Below are positions 12,850 through 25,964 of a stretch of DNA of 64,000 nt, piece by piece. This DNA is from Opisthocomus hoazin (taxonomy: Eukaryota > Chordata > Aves > Opisthocomiformes > Opisthocomidae), in assembly GCF_030867145.1 (NCBI RefSeq), contig NC_134415.1, forward strand, positions 71,453,300 through 71,517,299. The letters are read 5' to 3'. The notes beneath the pieces were generated by a model, which saw only the letters and a list, made by a program, of their open reading frames with translations, made no database searches and was not told where the DNA came from. The position numbers and the translations under genes are program-made. The number at the start of each line of letters is the position of its first letter. Position 1 is the stretch's first letter.

Positions 12850-13500
12850 CTCAGCCTTTATGGTGGCATTTGAGGCCACCCGAGACATGGTTTTTCACCT
12901 GCCTGCCGGCCCGCCTGCCTCGGCAGCGGAGCTGGGGACTCGGCAGCAGCGGCGGGAGCCCCGCACAAAGGGCTGACACGGGAGCACAAGAGAGGCTGAT
13001 TTGTTTCACATCATTTCCCCAGCGCCCGTGCTGACAGCCAGCCAGCCGCCCACCAGTCCCCATGGGGCACCATGGTCGTGCAGCTGGGGGGATGCCAGCG
13101 CTCTGCATCTCCTACCTGTTGCCTTAGAAACAAACAAAGGGACAGAGCCTTTTTTTTCCTTTCCTCCTTTCTTTTCCACTCTTTTTTTTGTCTTTTTGCT
13201 GCTCGGGTAACGCGCTGCGTGCCAAGTCTCAAGGTGGGAGGGAAGACAGAGGAGCCAAAAAAGAAAGGGGAGAGAGAGGAGTGAGAATACCAAAGACCAG
13301 GAAACATGTTTTGAGACTAAATACGAAAGCAAGAGGCATCGAGGCAGCTACCGATCTCGTCCCCGACTGCTGCCCTTCCGCGGCGTGCGGCAGGAGGTCG
13401 CGGCTGCCGCACCAAGAGCAGCTGTGTCAGCCAGCTGTGACATCTGGCTTGCATCGCGGCGCCTGAACGTTGGAACCGGACAACGTTTGTTTTCTCTTGC
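12850..13500. other. GC- and CpG-rich block, possible small CpG island
   Basis: This block is much richer in G+C and CpG than the DNA around it, especially 12900-12960 and 13350-13480 (for example CCGCGGCGTGCGG near 13378). It includes a pyrimidine tract at 13148-13200. Open frames exist on both strands, as expected for stop-poor GC-rich DNA, but none has splice context or a known domain. It might be the promoter of an unseen non-coding transcript. Confidence 0.35.
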
Positions 13501-16500
13501 TTGAGCCTGAATCAAAGTATTAATTAAAGAAAGCTCAGAGATGTTTTCAGCGAGGCTGCCCAGGGTCGGCACGCAGAGGTGCTGTTTCAGGGATCTGAGC
13601 TGGCTGTGCTCCGACCCGCTCCCTGAGGAGATGGGTGCCTTTTGGGGTGAGGGACGAGGTGCAGAGCCTAAAGCAACAGAGATGGATTGCACTCAGAAGG
13701 ACCCTACAGCTGCCTTTGCGTGCACGGAGGCCCAGACTCCGATGAATAACCACTGTCCCCAAGGATCCCATTGCCTCCTGTGTGCCTCCTCTTTTTGCCA
13801 GCTGCTATTCCCAGGGCTGACCAGCCTTGCCGCCCCTCTCCTTGCAAAATCACCTAATTCTTCCGGTGGTTCCTCCTTCACTTAAAGCCAGTCCTAGGGC
13901 TCTCCTCCTACCATTCCCAATGAGGACCACTGCAGTGATGCCCTCTGCCACCACAGGCTGCAGCTCTGTTGCCGCTTAGCTACTACTGTAAGCTATTAGT
14001 TCTCAAGCTTTTGTATTTGGAAATACCTTATTTTCAGACAATTGTGTTTCAGACTGTTAATAACTCTTTAGGATAATTTCTGAAATAGCACAGCCCTATG
14101 CCAAGTTCTGAGCAGCCAGTGCCACCACAATGAAACATTTCAAGCGCATCAGATCTCTGGAAACCCCTCAGGTCTGTTCCCAGTCCCCGTTAAAACTGCA
14201 GCAGCAGCTCATGTCTCCAGGGCTACGCCTGTTTGGGAAAACACCCGGCGCACATCCTATGCCTCCAATGCAAAGCACACCCCGTACAGCTGCAGCTTAG
14301 GCAATTCAGCCCAGAGTCACTATGTCACAGTCAATCTGTAGCAACAACCAAAAACCAGAACCTAAAGCAGAGAGGTAGGTTCGTGGGATCCGCTGCTACA
14401 AAGAATGGTATTAAGGAGCATTAGACTGTTGGATATAGCTGAGGCTTCTAGATTGGCTGCTGGTGATGTCACAGCCACCCGTGTGCCCTATAAATCTGTT
14501 TTTTGTTTTTATGTGTAAATGATGTAATGCCCACAAGCTTCCTCAGTCAGGGTTCGTTATTTAATTTCTCAGGTGGCTGAAGTCGCAGGCTTTGTGGCGT
14601 CTATGGCCACCCACGATGTGCTCTCACTGCCCAGAAATGAACTTCCTCTTAGGCCTTGTTTTCTAATGGGCATCTGCAGAATTAAAAGTCCACTGACCAC
14701 TGCATGTCATGGGAACACTTGGGAAAGTATCTCTGGAATGATAAAACCATTTTGATCCCAGAATAATGTGTATGCTTAAACTAAGGCCTTCTCTGATAGA
14801 AAGAAGACAAATAGAGCCAAGTTTTGATATGGTGCCGTGCCAAGAAAAACACCAGTTTATATGAGCAAATTTCTACCTGGAAAATAACACTCTCCAAGCA
14901 AGATAAAATCCTTGCTTTACCTAATCTAATATTCTACCTTTGACAGGATTTCATCCCGAATTTTCTTTATTAAATGTCAGTGCATCTTTACTAACGTCAC
15001 CAGGCTCCTAAGTCGTTCCTGGGTGTAGTTCTCACCAGTGGACTCATGAGGATTTACCTGTCTTCTGAAAAGGAGATCCTGAAAGGATAATCTTCACAAA
15101 TTGTAGTTACTTTCACGAACCTGGAATCAAACATATCAAAGAAAATCAGCTTTTAGAAGGGCCTGGTCCAAAGCCCAGTGAAATCTATGAGAATTGACTG
15201 CATCTCAAAGCTAAAGAGTAAACTTTCTCGCTGTCAGAGTTCGGATTCTTACTGAGGAAACAGTACAAAAGACAATAGCAGATAAAACCCACATACTTAT
15301 ATCGGAACACAAATGTATTTGCAACTGTATTATATGCTTGCAGGCAAGTCCATTCTTCTATAGTAGTAAAGTCATACACAAGACACTTCAGACAGGGGTT
15401 ATTTAATTAGTGTCTAATATACACCAGAAATACTGAAAGAAGAACACAGTGAGAGACTTCATTTTCTCACAGAAGGAAATCTGATGAAGAGAATTTTTAA
15501 TCTACAAGGTTGTGAGTGACTAAAACATATTATGTATCTCTGAAAGAACTTCAACAGAAAAATAGCACTGTTAGAAAAATGGATGTTCATGCTGTAGACA
15601 ACACAAGTGGCTCCTGCCCTTTCTCACAGTGAAAATGCTTGAAGAATGTTTTTGGACAGGATCCTTTCCAGCAAATTGTCTCAAAACAGCATTTTACTTT
15701 CTCTCAATTGAACATAAACCAGAAATTAAATGGTGTCAAAGAGAAAAAATGTTCATAAGGAAACTTTTTGTCCTCAGCAGCGCCTTTTTACTCAGGGAGA
15801 ATTTTTGCTGCGCAAGAAGAGGCAAGAAGAAAGGTCTGTTGGGCAAGTGGAGCTAGTCAAAGGATTCATACCCAAGTATTTACTCCTGTATTTTTATTCA
15901 GTGTTTTCTACACCAGATGGGTATTGACCAGGGTTTCATCACTGTAAATCTGTTCTCCCTCACCTTCTGTCTGGTTTTGATGTCCTTGGTTTATCTTAGG
16001 ACTTCCAGTCCCCCGGTCTCCCCCCAGGAGAGACACAGACCGCCTTTCGCCATGCATAAGCTTCATGAACGAAACCCACAGGACCCAGCTCGATGCTCAG
16101 CCTTCATGGGCACTGCCTTTTGTGAGCAGCCCACCCAGCACCCTCCCGAAGCCTCCACACTGCGTTTGGATCAGGGCAGGTCCCAGGGCGCTGGGTGATG
16201 CACCAAACCAAAACAAATTTAGCACTGCTAACTTCCAATTATCACGAAGCGACACCACTTCCACAGAGGGCACGAACAAGGACTTTGAGCCGAGATGTGC
16301 TTTGCAGGAGGGTGGCCATTTAGGGAGGTCCTGCCCGTGCCCAGCCTGCTGGCTTCGATGGCAATACTTGTCCGGCTGGAAAAGTCACCTCCTTTCGCAG
16401 ACCTGCAGCTGACATCCAGAAAGCTGCACCGTGACGACAGCCAGGCTAAAACCCTCCCCTGCGCACACCCGAGGTCTGCTGCTTCCCAGGTCTCGAGATG

Positions 16501-17124
16501 TCAGCCCAGGCCCCAAGGTTTGCGTCGTGGAGGGCAAAAAATAAACAGCCAAGCACCGCGGGCTGCCGCCGGGCACCCTGCATTCCCATGAGAAACTTGC
16601 GAAGTCGGATAAACTGCGTCACAGCAGCCTGCGAACCAGAGCCCTGGGCGGTTTAAAAATACTGCCTGCCGCAGATTTCCCAGGCCAGATATAGCTCACG
16701 CATCTCCCGGCAGCAGGAAGGAGCTGCAAAGACACACAGAGAAGGAAGAAAGTAACAGGGGACGCGACTGCCAGCATGCAACAAAAACAGGTTAAAAATA
16801 GCCTGGGCCACAACAGCTCCCTCCTAGCAGGGGGGTGCGGGGGCTGCTGGTGCTCCCTGCCCTCACTGGCCCCGCTCTCCTCTGCCTATTTTCTGCCAGG
16901 AGGAAGGGGCAGGAAGGAAGCTTTCGGTTCCTATAGGCAGAAGGAGAGAACATGACAGCTCTGCTTGTTCCGACACCGTGCGGGCTCATGGAGGCTTGCA
17001 CAGGCACCCGGCCAGTGCTGCGGGACCCCCTGCCCGAGGGACGTGCTGGGGGCGTGGGGAGATCACAGCCTGGCACGGCCTCGCTCGCGACGCCCGGCAG
17101 CGGCAGGCGTAACCCCGAGGGATG
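13501..17124. other. no gene seen
   Basis: This is a mixed AT-rich and moderately GC-rich stretch with no recognised exon, RNA gene or transposon. GC content rises again from about 16000 to 17100, just before the minisatellite. Open frames here overlap on both strands and are not supported. Confidence 0.4.
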
Positions 17125-17308
17125 TGACACCGCACTGCCCCGAGGCGTGATGCCACGCTGCCCTGAGGCATGATGCCATGCTCTCCTGAGATGTGATGCC
17201 ACCCTGCCCCAAGGTGTGATGCCACCCTGCCCCAAGACATGATGCCATGCTGCCTGGAGACATGATGTCACGCTTCCCCGAGATGTGATGCCGTGCTGCC
17301 CAGAGGGG
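17125..17308. repeat. 23-bp minisatellite, eight units
   Basis: Eight consecutive 23-bp units start at 17125, 17148, 17171, 17194, 17217, 17240, 17263 and 17286. Each begins TGATGCCA or a close variant and ends in GAG or AAG plus three or four variable bases. The core reads about TGATGCCACGCTGCCC. Because 23 is not a multiple of three, the array is open in several frames and produces long repetitive His/Gly/Ser translations on the minus strand. These explain the 269-codon frame at 16792-17601. Confidence 0.9.
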
Positions 17309-20300
17309 AACGCAGCCTGTGCTTTGACAAGGGCTTTGAAACAAGCCTCATATTCCTCCCTACACCTTGCACAGTTTGAGTCCTGACCTGGAGGCAAAGC
17401 CAATCCTACTCTGGTAAAAGAAAGAAAAAGCAAAAAAACACTTGTTCTGCCCATCATCTCTTCTCTCCCGCAGCCCAGCCTCACCAGAGCCATTGCAAAG
17501 GGAAAGCAGCCACGTGCCAAAACGGGGTTATCTCTCTTCTCCATCACCTTCTCCTGCCTGGTTGCTTGGAGGGAAAGTGAGAATGTGAAAGCGTGTGCCA
17601 TCAGGCCAGGGTGTGTGGCCCCAGCCTCCTGAAATCTCCTTGCCTGTTGGGATTTCCAGCAGCCAGGGGAGCACCACCTGACCTGTGGCTTGGGTGGAAA
17701 GAAAGAGGTGTTGGTATGTCTCCAAAGCCCACGTAATTAATTGTGGGGCCAGTCTTAATTTGCTCATTAGAGTGCTGGGATTTATTTCATTTATTCTTGG
17801 TCACTTGCATCCTGCAGGACTGGCTGTCCCGGCCGCAAACAGGTTCTGTCAACTCCTAGATGCCGACACGAGGCACCGAGAGGGATCCAAGCCAAAAGCC
17901 TGGATTCCAAACATCCCTGAACTTTGGAGGAGTTCAAATCAGAGCACACATCTCTAGTGAGAAGAGGGAAGCTGTAACATGACCCCAGCCCTGGGCAATA
18001 GAGGTAGCACTCCAGTGTGGTCTGAAGGTGACTTCCAGAATATGCGGTGTGGAGCAGAGCGGAGGAGGAGAGGGAAAGCATGAAGGCATTTTTCACATGT
18101 TTAAAAAAAGAAAAAAAAAAGTCTGGGAGGGAATTGGGTGTCTCTGCTGTCTATGGGAGGGTGAGGAAGGTTGCTGACAGAGTAAAGGGGGTTAAGAGAG
18201 ATGGATGAACTCTGAATGGAACAAGGAGCGATACCAAAGAGCCCTGTAGGCTGTCAGAGAGGTGTCAAAAGTCAGGAAGGAGCAGAAAGACCAAGAATGC
18301 TAGCATTCAGGGAGAAGTCCATCAGAACACGTCTGCATATCTATGAGATCTTGAGACAGACAGCTGCATTCAGGCTCACACACGTCCCTGCCTTGCTCCC
18401 TGCCCGCCTTTCACATGGACCAAAATCCTCCTAATGCCCCAGCTCCAGTTCTGTTTGCAGGGGAAGGATTCTCGTGGCTAGATGGGCAGCGCTGGGCACC
18501 AGCTGTGCCGTGCGTGGGACGGCGAGCGGCACCGGCCCCTCTGTGTGCCAGCAGCACCCACTCTGGCACCCCAGCCAGTGGGGCGGCACGGGCTCTTCCC
18601 TCCGGAGCACCAGAAGCTGCACGCTGCTTCTCCAGCTCTCCGTCGGCGTGCAAGAGTTCAGGCCGGGCACTAACAATGTCAGGCTGCACAAGCAGAGGTG
18701 CCTTTTTCACTCCATGTCAGAATGGGGACTCTTTGACTCCTGCTCCCAGAAAGGCTCCTTGAATGACTAACGCTGTATTAAAGTCCTGGGTGTGCTTAGA
18801 CACACCAGTCTCTACACGCCCCAGGAACACGCTTTACCCTGAGCTCAGAGGGCACCAGGCTGCAGGACTGGGGAGCCACCCCCCACCGCCTCCCAGATGA
18901 CACAGCATGAAGGTTTAAGGTCAGAGCAATGCATATCTTAAGGTGACAGTGGCTCAGGCCGTGCTTGCAGGAAGGTGGGGTGGCAAGCCCAAGTGTGACC
19001 ATGCATGCGGTGGTGCATGAAACGGTGACCGTGTATGCATCGTGCCCCTCTCATGGGCCGGAGGAATGAACTCCTGGAGATACCTAACCTCCCGTCAGCC
19101 AGCTGCCAGTGGCTGGTCTGATGGCTTTCGTGCCATGCCACGACACCGACCACAAAGGGGAAAGGATAGCTTCCTGGCTCTCACCTCCTCAGCTAACGAA
19201 TACCACCACTAATTAACTGACAGTAACATGGAGCTATTCTTGGCCATAGGTGGATCTTACTGAGGTCATACTGGTTGCGGGTAATGTAATTTATTACCCT
19301 GTGAAGCCCTTTGGAACACAGTGTGAGAAGACCACTTGGAAAGTGCCAAAGCAATAATCCAAGGCAGGATTTTCCCCAGTAAGGTAATATGTTCCATATT
19401 TGCTGTGCCTCTGAGAAATAAAGCATCGAAGTTGCACTGGCTCCGGTGCAATGCTGTAAAGATTTCCAAACACATTGGTGGAAACAGAGGACTACTGTGC
19501 TTGAGAGGTGGGTCCCTCTCTGGAGCAAAAGAAGTGCGAGGCATTTATTTTTATCTGAAGGCAACTCTGAAGACAAAAATTCCACCCTGTGGAAAGGCAC
19601 TCGGCTGCCAAAGCGAAGTATCGTGCTTTGGGCAGGTGGGCGGCTCTCCCTGCACAGCAGCAGGGTCACGCTGCCCGGCCCGCGTCAGGGCTGGAGCTGT
19701 GCTCCTGGTGAACTCTGCCAAATTAGCTGTACACGATGCTGCATTCCCTCCTTTCTCAGAGGATCAAAGTGGCTGGATTGAGTCCCAGCCTTCTGCAGAT
19801 AAGCAGGTCACAGGACTGGTTTGCACCTCTTCACTGCTTGTAATACACTGTGTTACAGATCCCTCTGGCTTTCCCAGTTTCTGCCCATATACACTGGATA
19901 CTGCCGGTCACGATTTTTCCCTTTAGTCCTCTGAGCTAACCTAGTGACCTGGGATACTGCTACAGACCCTTACACCAGTACAGACTCTCTGGCAGCGCTA
20001 CATCTGATTATAAACTACTGCTGCTGTTCTTGCCCAAGCGCGCTTTATGATTCCCTGGTTTTATATAAAAAGCTGATTCTATCACTCAAACGGCCCCTCC
20101 AGCCAGCACAGCAGCACGAGGGCAGGTGCAGCAACTCAGCAGCCTGGCTTGGATTAAACCCCTGCTGAATGGTACAGGGTTATCTGGTTCGGTAAGCAGC
20201 CAGGCATCCCTAACGTCTAAGCACAATGCACATGAAGAGTAAGGGGGAGGGGGAAGGTATCAATAACTGGAAATCCATCTCGATTCTATAAAATTGTTAA

Positions 20301-23300
20301 TTAGTTCTTTATCTGCAAGCACAATGCGGGCTTCACAAAGGCACACACATGTTACAGCAATTAATTACCAGCAGGGTCTGGGACACTGTCTCCATAATTA
20401 AAATTTGTGAACGAGCAGCAGCAATGGGTGATTCAAAAGCAAACAGCAGAACATGTACATATATATTCTTATTTAAAAACATAACACGGTTTTGTGTCAT
20501 AGGACCAGGTGATAAATTGACTGCAATTTTAACCATTGCTGTTATTTAAGAAACAGATACCTTTCTAATATGCAAGTGATAGCTTTAGAGTGAGTCATTT
20601 TTTCACCTATGCAGTTTGTCAGTCAGTAGAAGCAGATACATGTTGAAACTATGCAAGAATTTATGTCAAATCCAACAAATAGTTTTGGATGAAAAAATAG
20701 AGAGTGAACTGAGAAAAAAAAGTATTTTCAGAAAGATTTATTTAATTTTGGAATGATAGCTCATGGCCTAATGATCCTATTTTAATTAAAAAATAAAAAG
20801 AAATCCCCAAGTCCAAAGTACTCTGTCGATTTGAAGATAAATATTTTTTCCCATTCTCACACCCAGCAATAGCGGCACATGCTCCTGGTGTCTGCCCTCC
20901 ACAGAATAAAAAAAGGTCTCAAGGACTGAATGAGGGAGAAATTTAAACAGAGGCATCACATCAGCAAAGAAAAAGACCTGAAAATGCTTTCGATAAAGCT
21001 TTTAAATGTTTTATTTCATTTGTGAAAAACACATTGAGTATAATAGTAGAGTATTATACTCTGAATTAAACCTGCACAGCTCCAGTGGGAGGGGGAGCAT
21101 CCTGAAAATTTTGGTTTGGGAACCTTCTTTACAACATTTTTTTTTTAAAAATATCTAATATCTGGAGCAGTGAAGACCATTCCCAAAATAAAAGTGACCT
21201 TCATAATCATTTTCATAGGCAATTTTTGGCAAGGATGATTGATTGAAAATGATTTCCAGTGAGTGTATTTCAAAAGGGACATATTTGGCTTTTCTTGTTG
21301 TGAACTGTTCAATTCACAAAGATATTTATCATTAAAAATTACTCATAACTTTTCCGGAACATTTTTGGCCAGGGGATTGTTTAAGACAAGCTGTGAGTGT
21401 TGTCCAGCCTGTGTCCGAGCCGTGTTCATCACAGACAGCAACCATGGCATTTTCTGTTCTCTGCCGGGTGGCTGAAAACCACCTGCAAACCAAGGTTTAG
21501 AGGCACCGCTTCCAGCCGTTCACCGAAACTCGAATTTCCACATTTTGCAAGTCACGAAAGATCTACTTTTTTAAAAAAATATTGCAGCCAGGAAGCCAAC
21601 AGAAATGTTTGCTGAAATGTTTCCATGCAGAAAACAGAAAAAAATGAGAGAATAAAGTTCCAGCCGACGCCAACAAACTGCGTTTGGTACAGCACAGCCT
21701 GGTTCTCACAGCTGCGCTCACAGGCAAAGAAAACGTTTCCCTGGGTCTAGGGACTCGGTGAGCCGGAATGGGCTTCCAGCAGGGAGGACGCACAGCTCTG
21801 TGCAAGCAAAGCACTTCATAGCGATGAAACGCGGGATCGTACAGCAGCCGCTAACTGTAGCAGGTCTTCCCTCGTCGTATGTGGCAAGTCACAGATTCAA
21901 AGCAAAAAGTTGCAGGAAACGGAGCTGTAACTTTATATCCAAACATGTAACTCAGTTATAAACTGATTATCTTGGCCATCGGCCACAAGAGAAGAAACAT
22001 CCGATTAGTCTGTGTAAAAGAAAAAAGTTGATGTTTCAAAAGTAAAAAGTTAGAATCCAGGACCAGCCCTTAATTACCATGCAATGAGCATAAAAACCCG
22101 CACAAAAAAAACCAGATTCAACTATCTGAAATCTTACTGCTTGATAGTACTTTAGCCTTCTATTTCGGACAATAAAACATTCCGGATGTAAGAACAGGGA
22201 ATGGTGAGACCAACATTTTTTCCTCTGCCGACAAGCTTGGTTTTGCAGCTTTTCTTGAGCAGAATACTTTTCCCCTTCAGAATAGTGTCTACCTAAAACA
22301 CCTTATAACATAGCTGCTAGGAGCTAAGTTATGAAGGAACAAGAAATTGCTAAAAAATTTGGGGAAAATATTGAAAGAAAAATGAAAGAAAAAGAAATCA
22401 AAAATAAAAGAAATTCAAGGAAAAAGAAAATTGAAATTTAAAAAAAGCTAATAAATCTTAGATCATGGACATCAAGCTTTGTGAGAAAGTAAGGAGTTCT
22501 CTTCACCTTTGTGCATGTGCTGATTACTTTTTTCATTTTATACCAGAACATTCACAAGAGAAAGTCAAATAACAGCAACGAATTGCTGACACCCCAGTGT
22601 AAAAAAAAAAAAAATCCACTATACGTGTGAAAGCAGGGATTTTAGGCGGGATTTACAGTTGCCTCTTAGAATAATAAAAAAAAAAATAAAATGCTTACCA
22701 TTGGTAGAGTCACAATCCACGCCAAAACTTTAACTCATGAGCAGAGGCTGAGGAAAAAGTCATCATTAAATTAGCAGAGCCTAACTGCAGTCAGCCAAGT
22801 AGAAGACTCCCCTTTCGACCAGTTAATTTAGACAGCCAGTCCTCTCCAGCTCAACAGCCATCTGCACCTCTTTAAGTTGTCATATTTGGTTTGATTGAAA
22901 TGTTCACATGGTAAAAAAAATCCAGAACTTTGAGACAGCAGGAATCTTACTGACAAGCTTTGTAAAGATCAAACATATTAACCAAAAAGGAGCAGCTAGA
23001 CAAAGAAGCCAATGTACAGACACTTTATTGGGGTAGGTTTTGTTGTGAATTGCACAGTAACTCCTTTACAAAGGTCAGTCAACTACATCGTCCAAGGCAA
23101 TTATAAATCTCACCCCAACAATTTTGCAGTGAGACTCTTTTGCAGCGTTATTTGGAATGACCCTCCACATAGCCAAAAAGCAGTGAATATTTTTCACTTT
23201 GAATCGTTGTTCGAGCATTGCTGTCATCTCCCTAATGTCACCGCACCGACCTGTCAGTGTCCTGCAAGGGATCGCTTTTGCACAGCAGTTTATCAGGGTG

Positions 23301-24167
23301 CCTTGCGCTGGGATGTCGCAGATACCAGCAGTCCCTGAAACGTTTTCTTGAGTCTTTGTATGCACGCTGTGCCGCTTTCCCATTCAGGGATCTTGCTCTT
23401 CTGCTAATGAAAACATTCAGTTTTACTCTTAGCAAAACGATAAAAAACAAAAATACGTATTCTCACATAGGAGAAACACAGCTGTACCTAGGGAGGCATA
23501 TATAACATCTGCCAGTGTGCTCAGCCAAAAAGCCTATGAGAGATACAGACTTCATAAAAAAGCATGTATTGTATTTAGGTATGTCCACGCAGTCTGTAAA
23601 TTTATTATAAATCAGCATAAAGTATATCCAAGACCTAGTGTCCAAATGAAGAGGTCTTTTTGGGGAAGGGGAAAAAAAAGTTCCTGTAAGTGTCTGCACA
23701 TTCATCTCACCTAAAGAACCTTAGTATAAAAGGCAGGTAAGTTAAACTCAGTGTTTTTCAGCACAGCAGATATTCAGGTTGATAATACTGTATGAGGCTG
23801 CCCATATAAAAATACAGGATATGAAAAGCAGCGGTAGCTCAGAAGATGAGTTGCAATACTGAAAAATCTCTGGGAATGTCAACGGTACATGGCTGCAGGT
23901 CCTAGCTTTAAAAAATTCTAAAGATTTATGATCCGCTTGCAAAGAAACAGTAAAATTGTGGGTGTAGAGAAGCACTTCATAAAATCCTTGCATAAATTTT
24001 TACGTATAACTAAGGAATGTGGAGTCAGCAGAGCAGAAAGTGGAAATGTTAATATCTTAGAGTTCTCATTCTAGCATGTCTTTTCTTTCCTACTTAAACA
24101 GCTACTTATGGGAAGTTCCACCCTTTTTAAAGGTGGCACAAATGAATGATATTTTGCCACTGAAGAT
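17309..24167. other. no gene seen; AT-rich with possible regulatory blocks
   Basis: No exon or RNA gene is recognised. A strong pyrimidine tract on the minus strand (complement of 17401-17433) resembles a splice acceptor, but no supported exon follows it. The block 20281-20560 carries several homeodomain-like TAATTA cores. A purine/A-rich tract lies at 22337-22455. Frames of 158-196 codons at 19193-19926 lie on opposite strands over the same bases and have no recognisable domain. Confidence 0.4.
22337..22455. repeat. A/G-rich low-complexity tract
   Basis: About 120 bases consist almost only of A and G with a few T (runs such as GAAAGAAAAAGAAATC). There is no coding or family signal. Confidence 0.7.
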
Positions 24168-24330
24168 GCCCAGAGAGGCTGTGGAGTCTTCAACCTTGGA
24201 GACAGTCAAAAGCCATATGGACATTGTCCTGGGCAACCTGCCCCAGCTGGCCCTGCTTCGAGCAGGGAGTTGGAGCAGATGAGCTCAAGAGGCCCCTTCC
24301 AGCCTCAACCGTTCCGTGATTCTGTGATCT
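24168..24330 (+). mobile_element. CR1 LINE 3' end, plus orientation
   Basis: This is the very 3' end of a CR1 element in plus orientation: the 'PREAVESSTLETVKSHMDIVLGN' end of ORF2, then the 3' UTR with CCTTCCAGCCTCAACC and a tail GTGATTCTGTGAT near 24314-24328. It is strongly 5'-truncated, as usual for CR1. Confidence 0.9.
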
Positions 24331-25964
24331 TCATTAACAAGAATGATGTATGATGTTGCAAGAACACATCTACGAGTCACATAGCAGTGAATAGTGTATG
24401 TGCTGTACAACAGAAAGGAAGTGAAGTATTTTTAACAGGAAAAAAGCCACAGATAGCAGTCACAGTTTATACAAGATTCAGTTACAAAATTCTGACTTCC
24501 TAGCAAGTGTCTTTCAGCTGAACGCCTTCGTGCATTTTAAGCTCTGTAAGACTAAAGAAAATTTTCCCTTGCCTGAGTTCTCTAAGTTTTTACTTGATGA
24601 TGAACAGACAACACAAAGAGGGATAGCTTACAGATCTAAACATGGCATTTCATTGATGGTTCATCACGGCATATATGAGTTTACATGTAACATGACAAAA
24701 CTGCCATTGCCCGCCACTACTCTGCACCATGTTTTTTACGAGAAAGAATGTCCACAACGCAGAGTGCAAACCCATATTTAGAAAGTCTGAACCACCACTG
24801 GGGCCTTTTCTCTTCCTCAGTCTGCGTTCTCCTGGCTGGCGCATCTGTATCACGTCACATCACAAATCACAGCATTTGTTTTTCAGTGCCTGCTATTTTT
24901 TTACGCTGTCTCAGGAAAGCTCACCCACAGTTAGCTCCCCCAGTCCCAGTTTATACTTTGTACTGGCGGATAGCCTAAAACAGGGAGCAGTGGTTGGACT
25001 TTGAATGCGTGGTCATTTTTTTATAAATTTGCTGTGCGCTGTATACACTGCATCCCTCCGTTTCTCCCTTGTCCAGCTCCTAGTCAGCATGAACTCTCCA
25101 TCAGCCCCAGAGTGGCTCCCCTGAGGTTGAATGTGACTGCAACCACTTGTCTTCACATCGGTGGTTGAGCAAGAGTGCAGTCAGTCCCAGTTGTTAAACT
25201 GTGTCTAAAAGAAAAGGATTTGCAGATAAAAATCCGAGGTGTAACAAAAGTTACTTCTGGGTTAAGCAATGCTGGGTAGTTGTAAACAAAAGATTAACTT
25301 GCCCTACCTCTTGGAGGCTATAATATTTTTCCCAGCTCCCCCTTCATAGTGCCCCATAGTTTGTAACTACATTTGGCAAAATCTTATCTTCCACAGTCTG
25401 AATGTGGAAGAGTTTTGCCTGTCTACTCTGCTCATTATCATGTGATTAGGCAGTAGCCACCACTCGCTGTAACTATGATACGAAATGAGGAATGTGTGAA
25501 GATTTACTGCTTACTGTCTAAATGCAGCTTGGAAATATATCTCTACAGGAACAAACTTGCTTTTCGACTTCAAAAGTATAGCATACACCTTGCTTAGGAA
25601 TACTGAGGAAAATCAGAATAGCAGGAAATCCCCATGTTGACAGGTTCAAGTTGATGCCACCATTCTGACCTGATCAGGAGAGGAAACGACTTACATGTAA
25701 GACCTACAAGCTGGGGTCAGCAGCCTCTGTGAAGCAGCAGTTGGGGTGCTCGAGGCTTAGGCTCCACTCCCATGGTGGCATTCAGTCATGTCTATAGCCC
25801 CTCCTCAGCCTCCCAGCTTCTTAGAAATAACAGAGCCAGAGATCAAATTAAGAAGGAAAAGGTTACAGCAGAAGTCCAGAAAGGCTGGTTTCCTCCTTCC
25901 TGCTGCTGACAAAACTGTTTTATTCCCTCACGGGCTTCCACAGCTGGTCCAATACCATTCTTCA
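24331..25964. other. no gene seen
   Basis: AT-rich single-copy-looking DNA between two CR1 copies. I see no exon, RNA gene or repeat in it. Confidence 0.4.

Noticed and set aside
16792-17601. Minus-strand 269-codon frame with an apparent signal peptide and a cysteine-rich segment near 17345-17390
   Set aside because: The hydrophobic stretch is the translation of a pyrimidine tract ending in CAG (complement of 17412-17433), and the rest is the 23-bp minisatellite. A small exon after that acceptor is possible but has no matching donor or homologue that I can support.
19193-19926. Overlapping long frames on both strands (158 and 196 codons)
   Set aside because: Both strands are open over the same bases and neither resembles a known protein. 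This may be conserved non-coding DNA at most.
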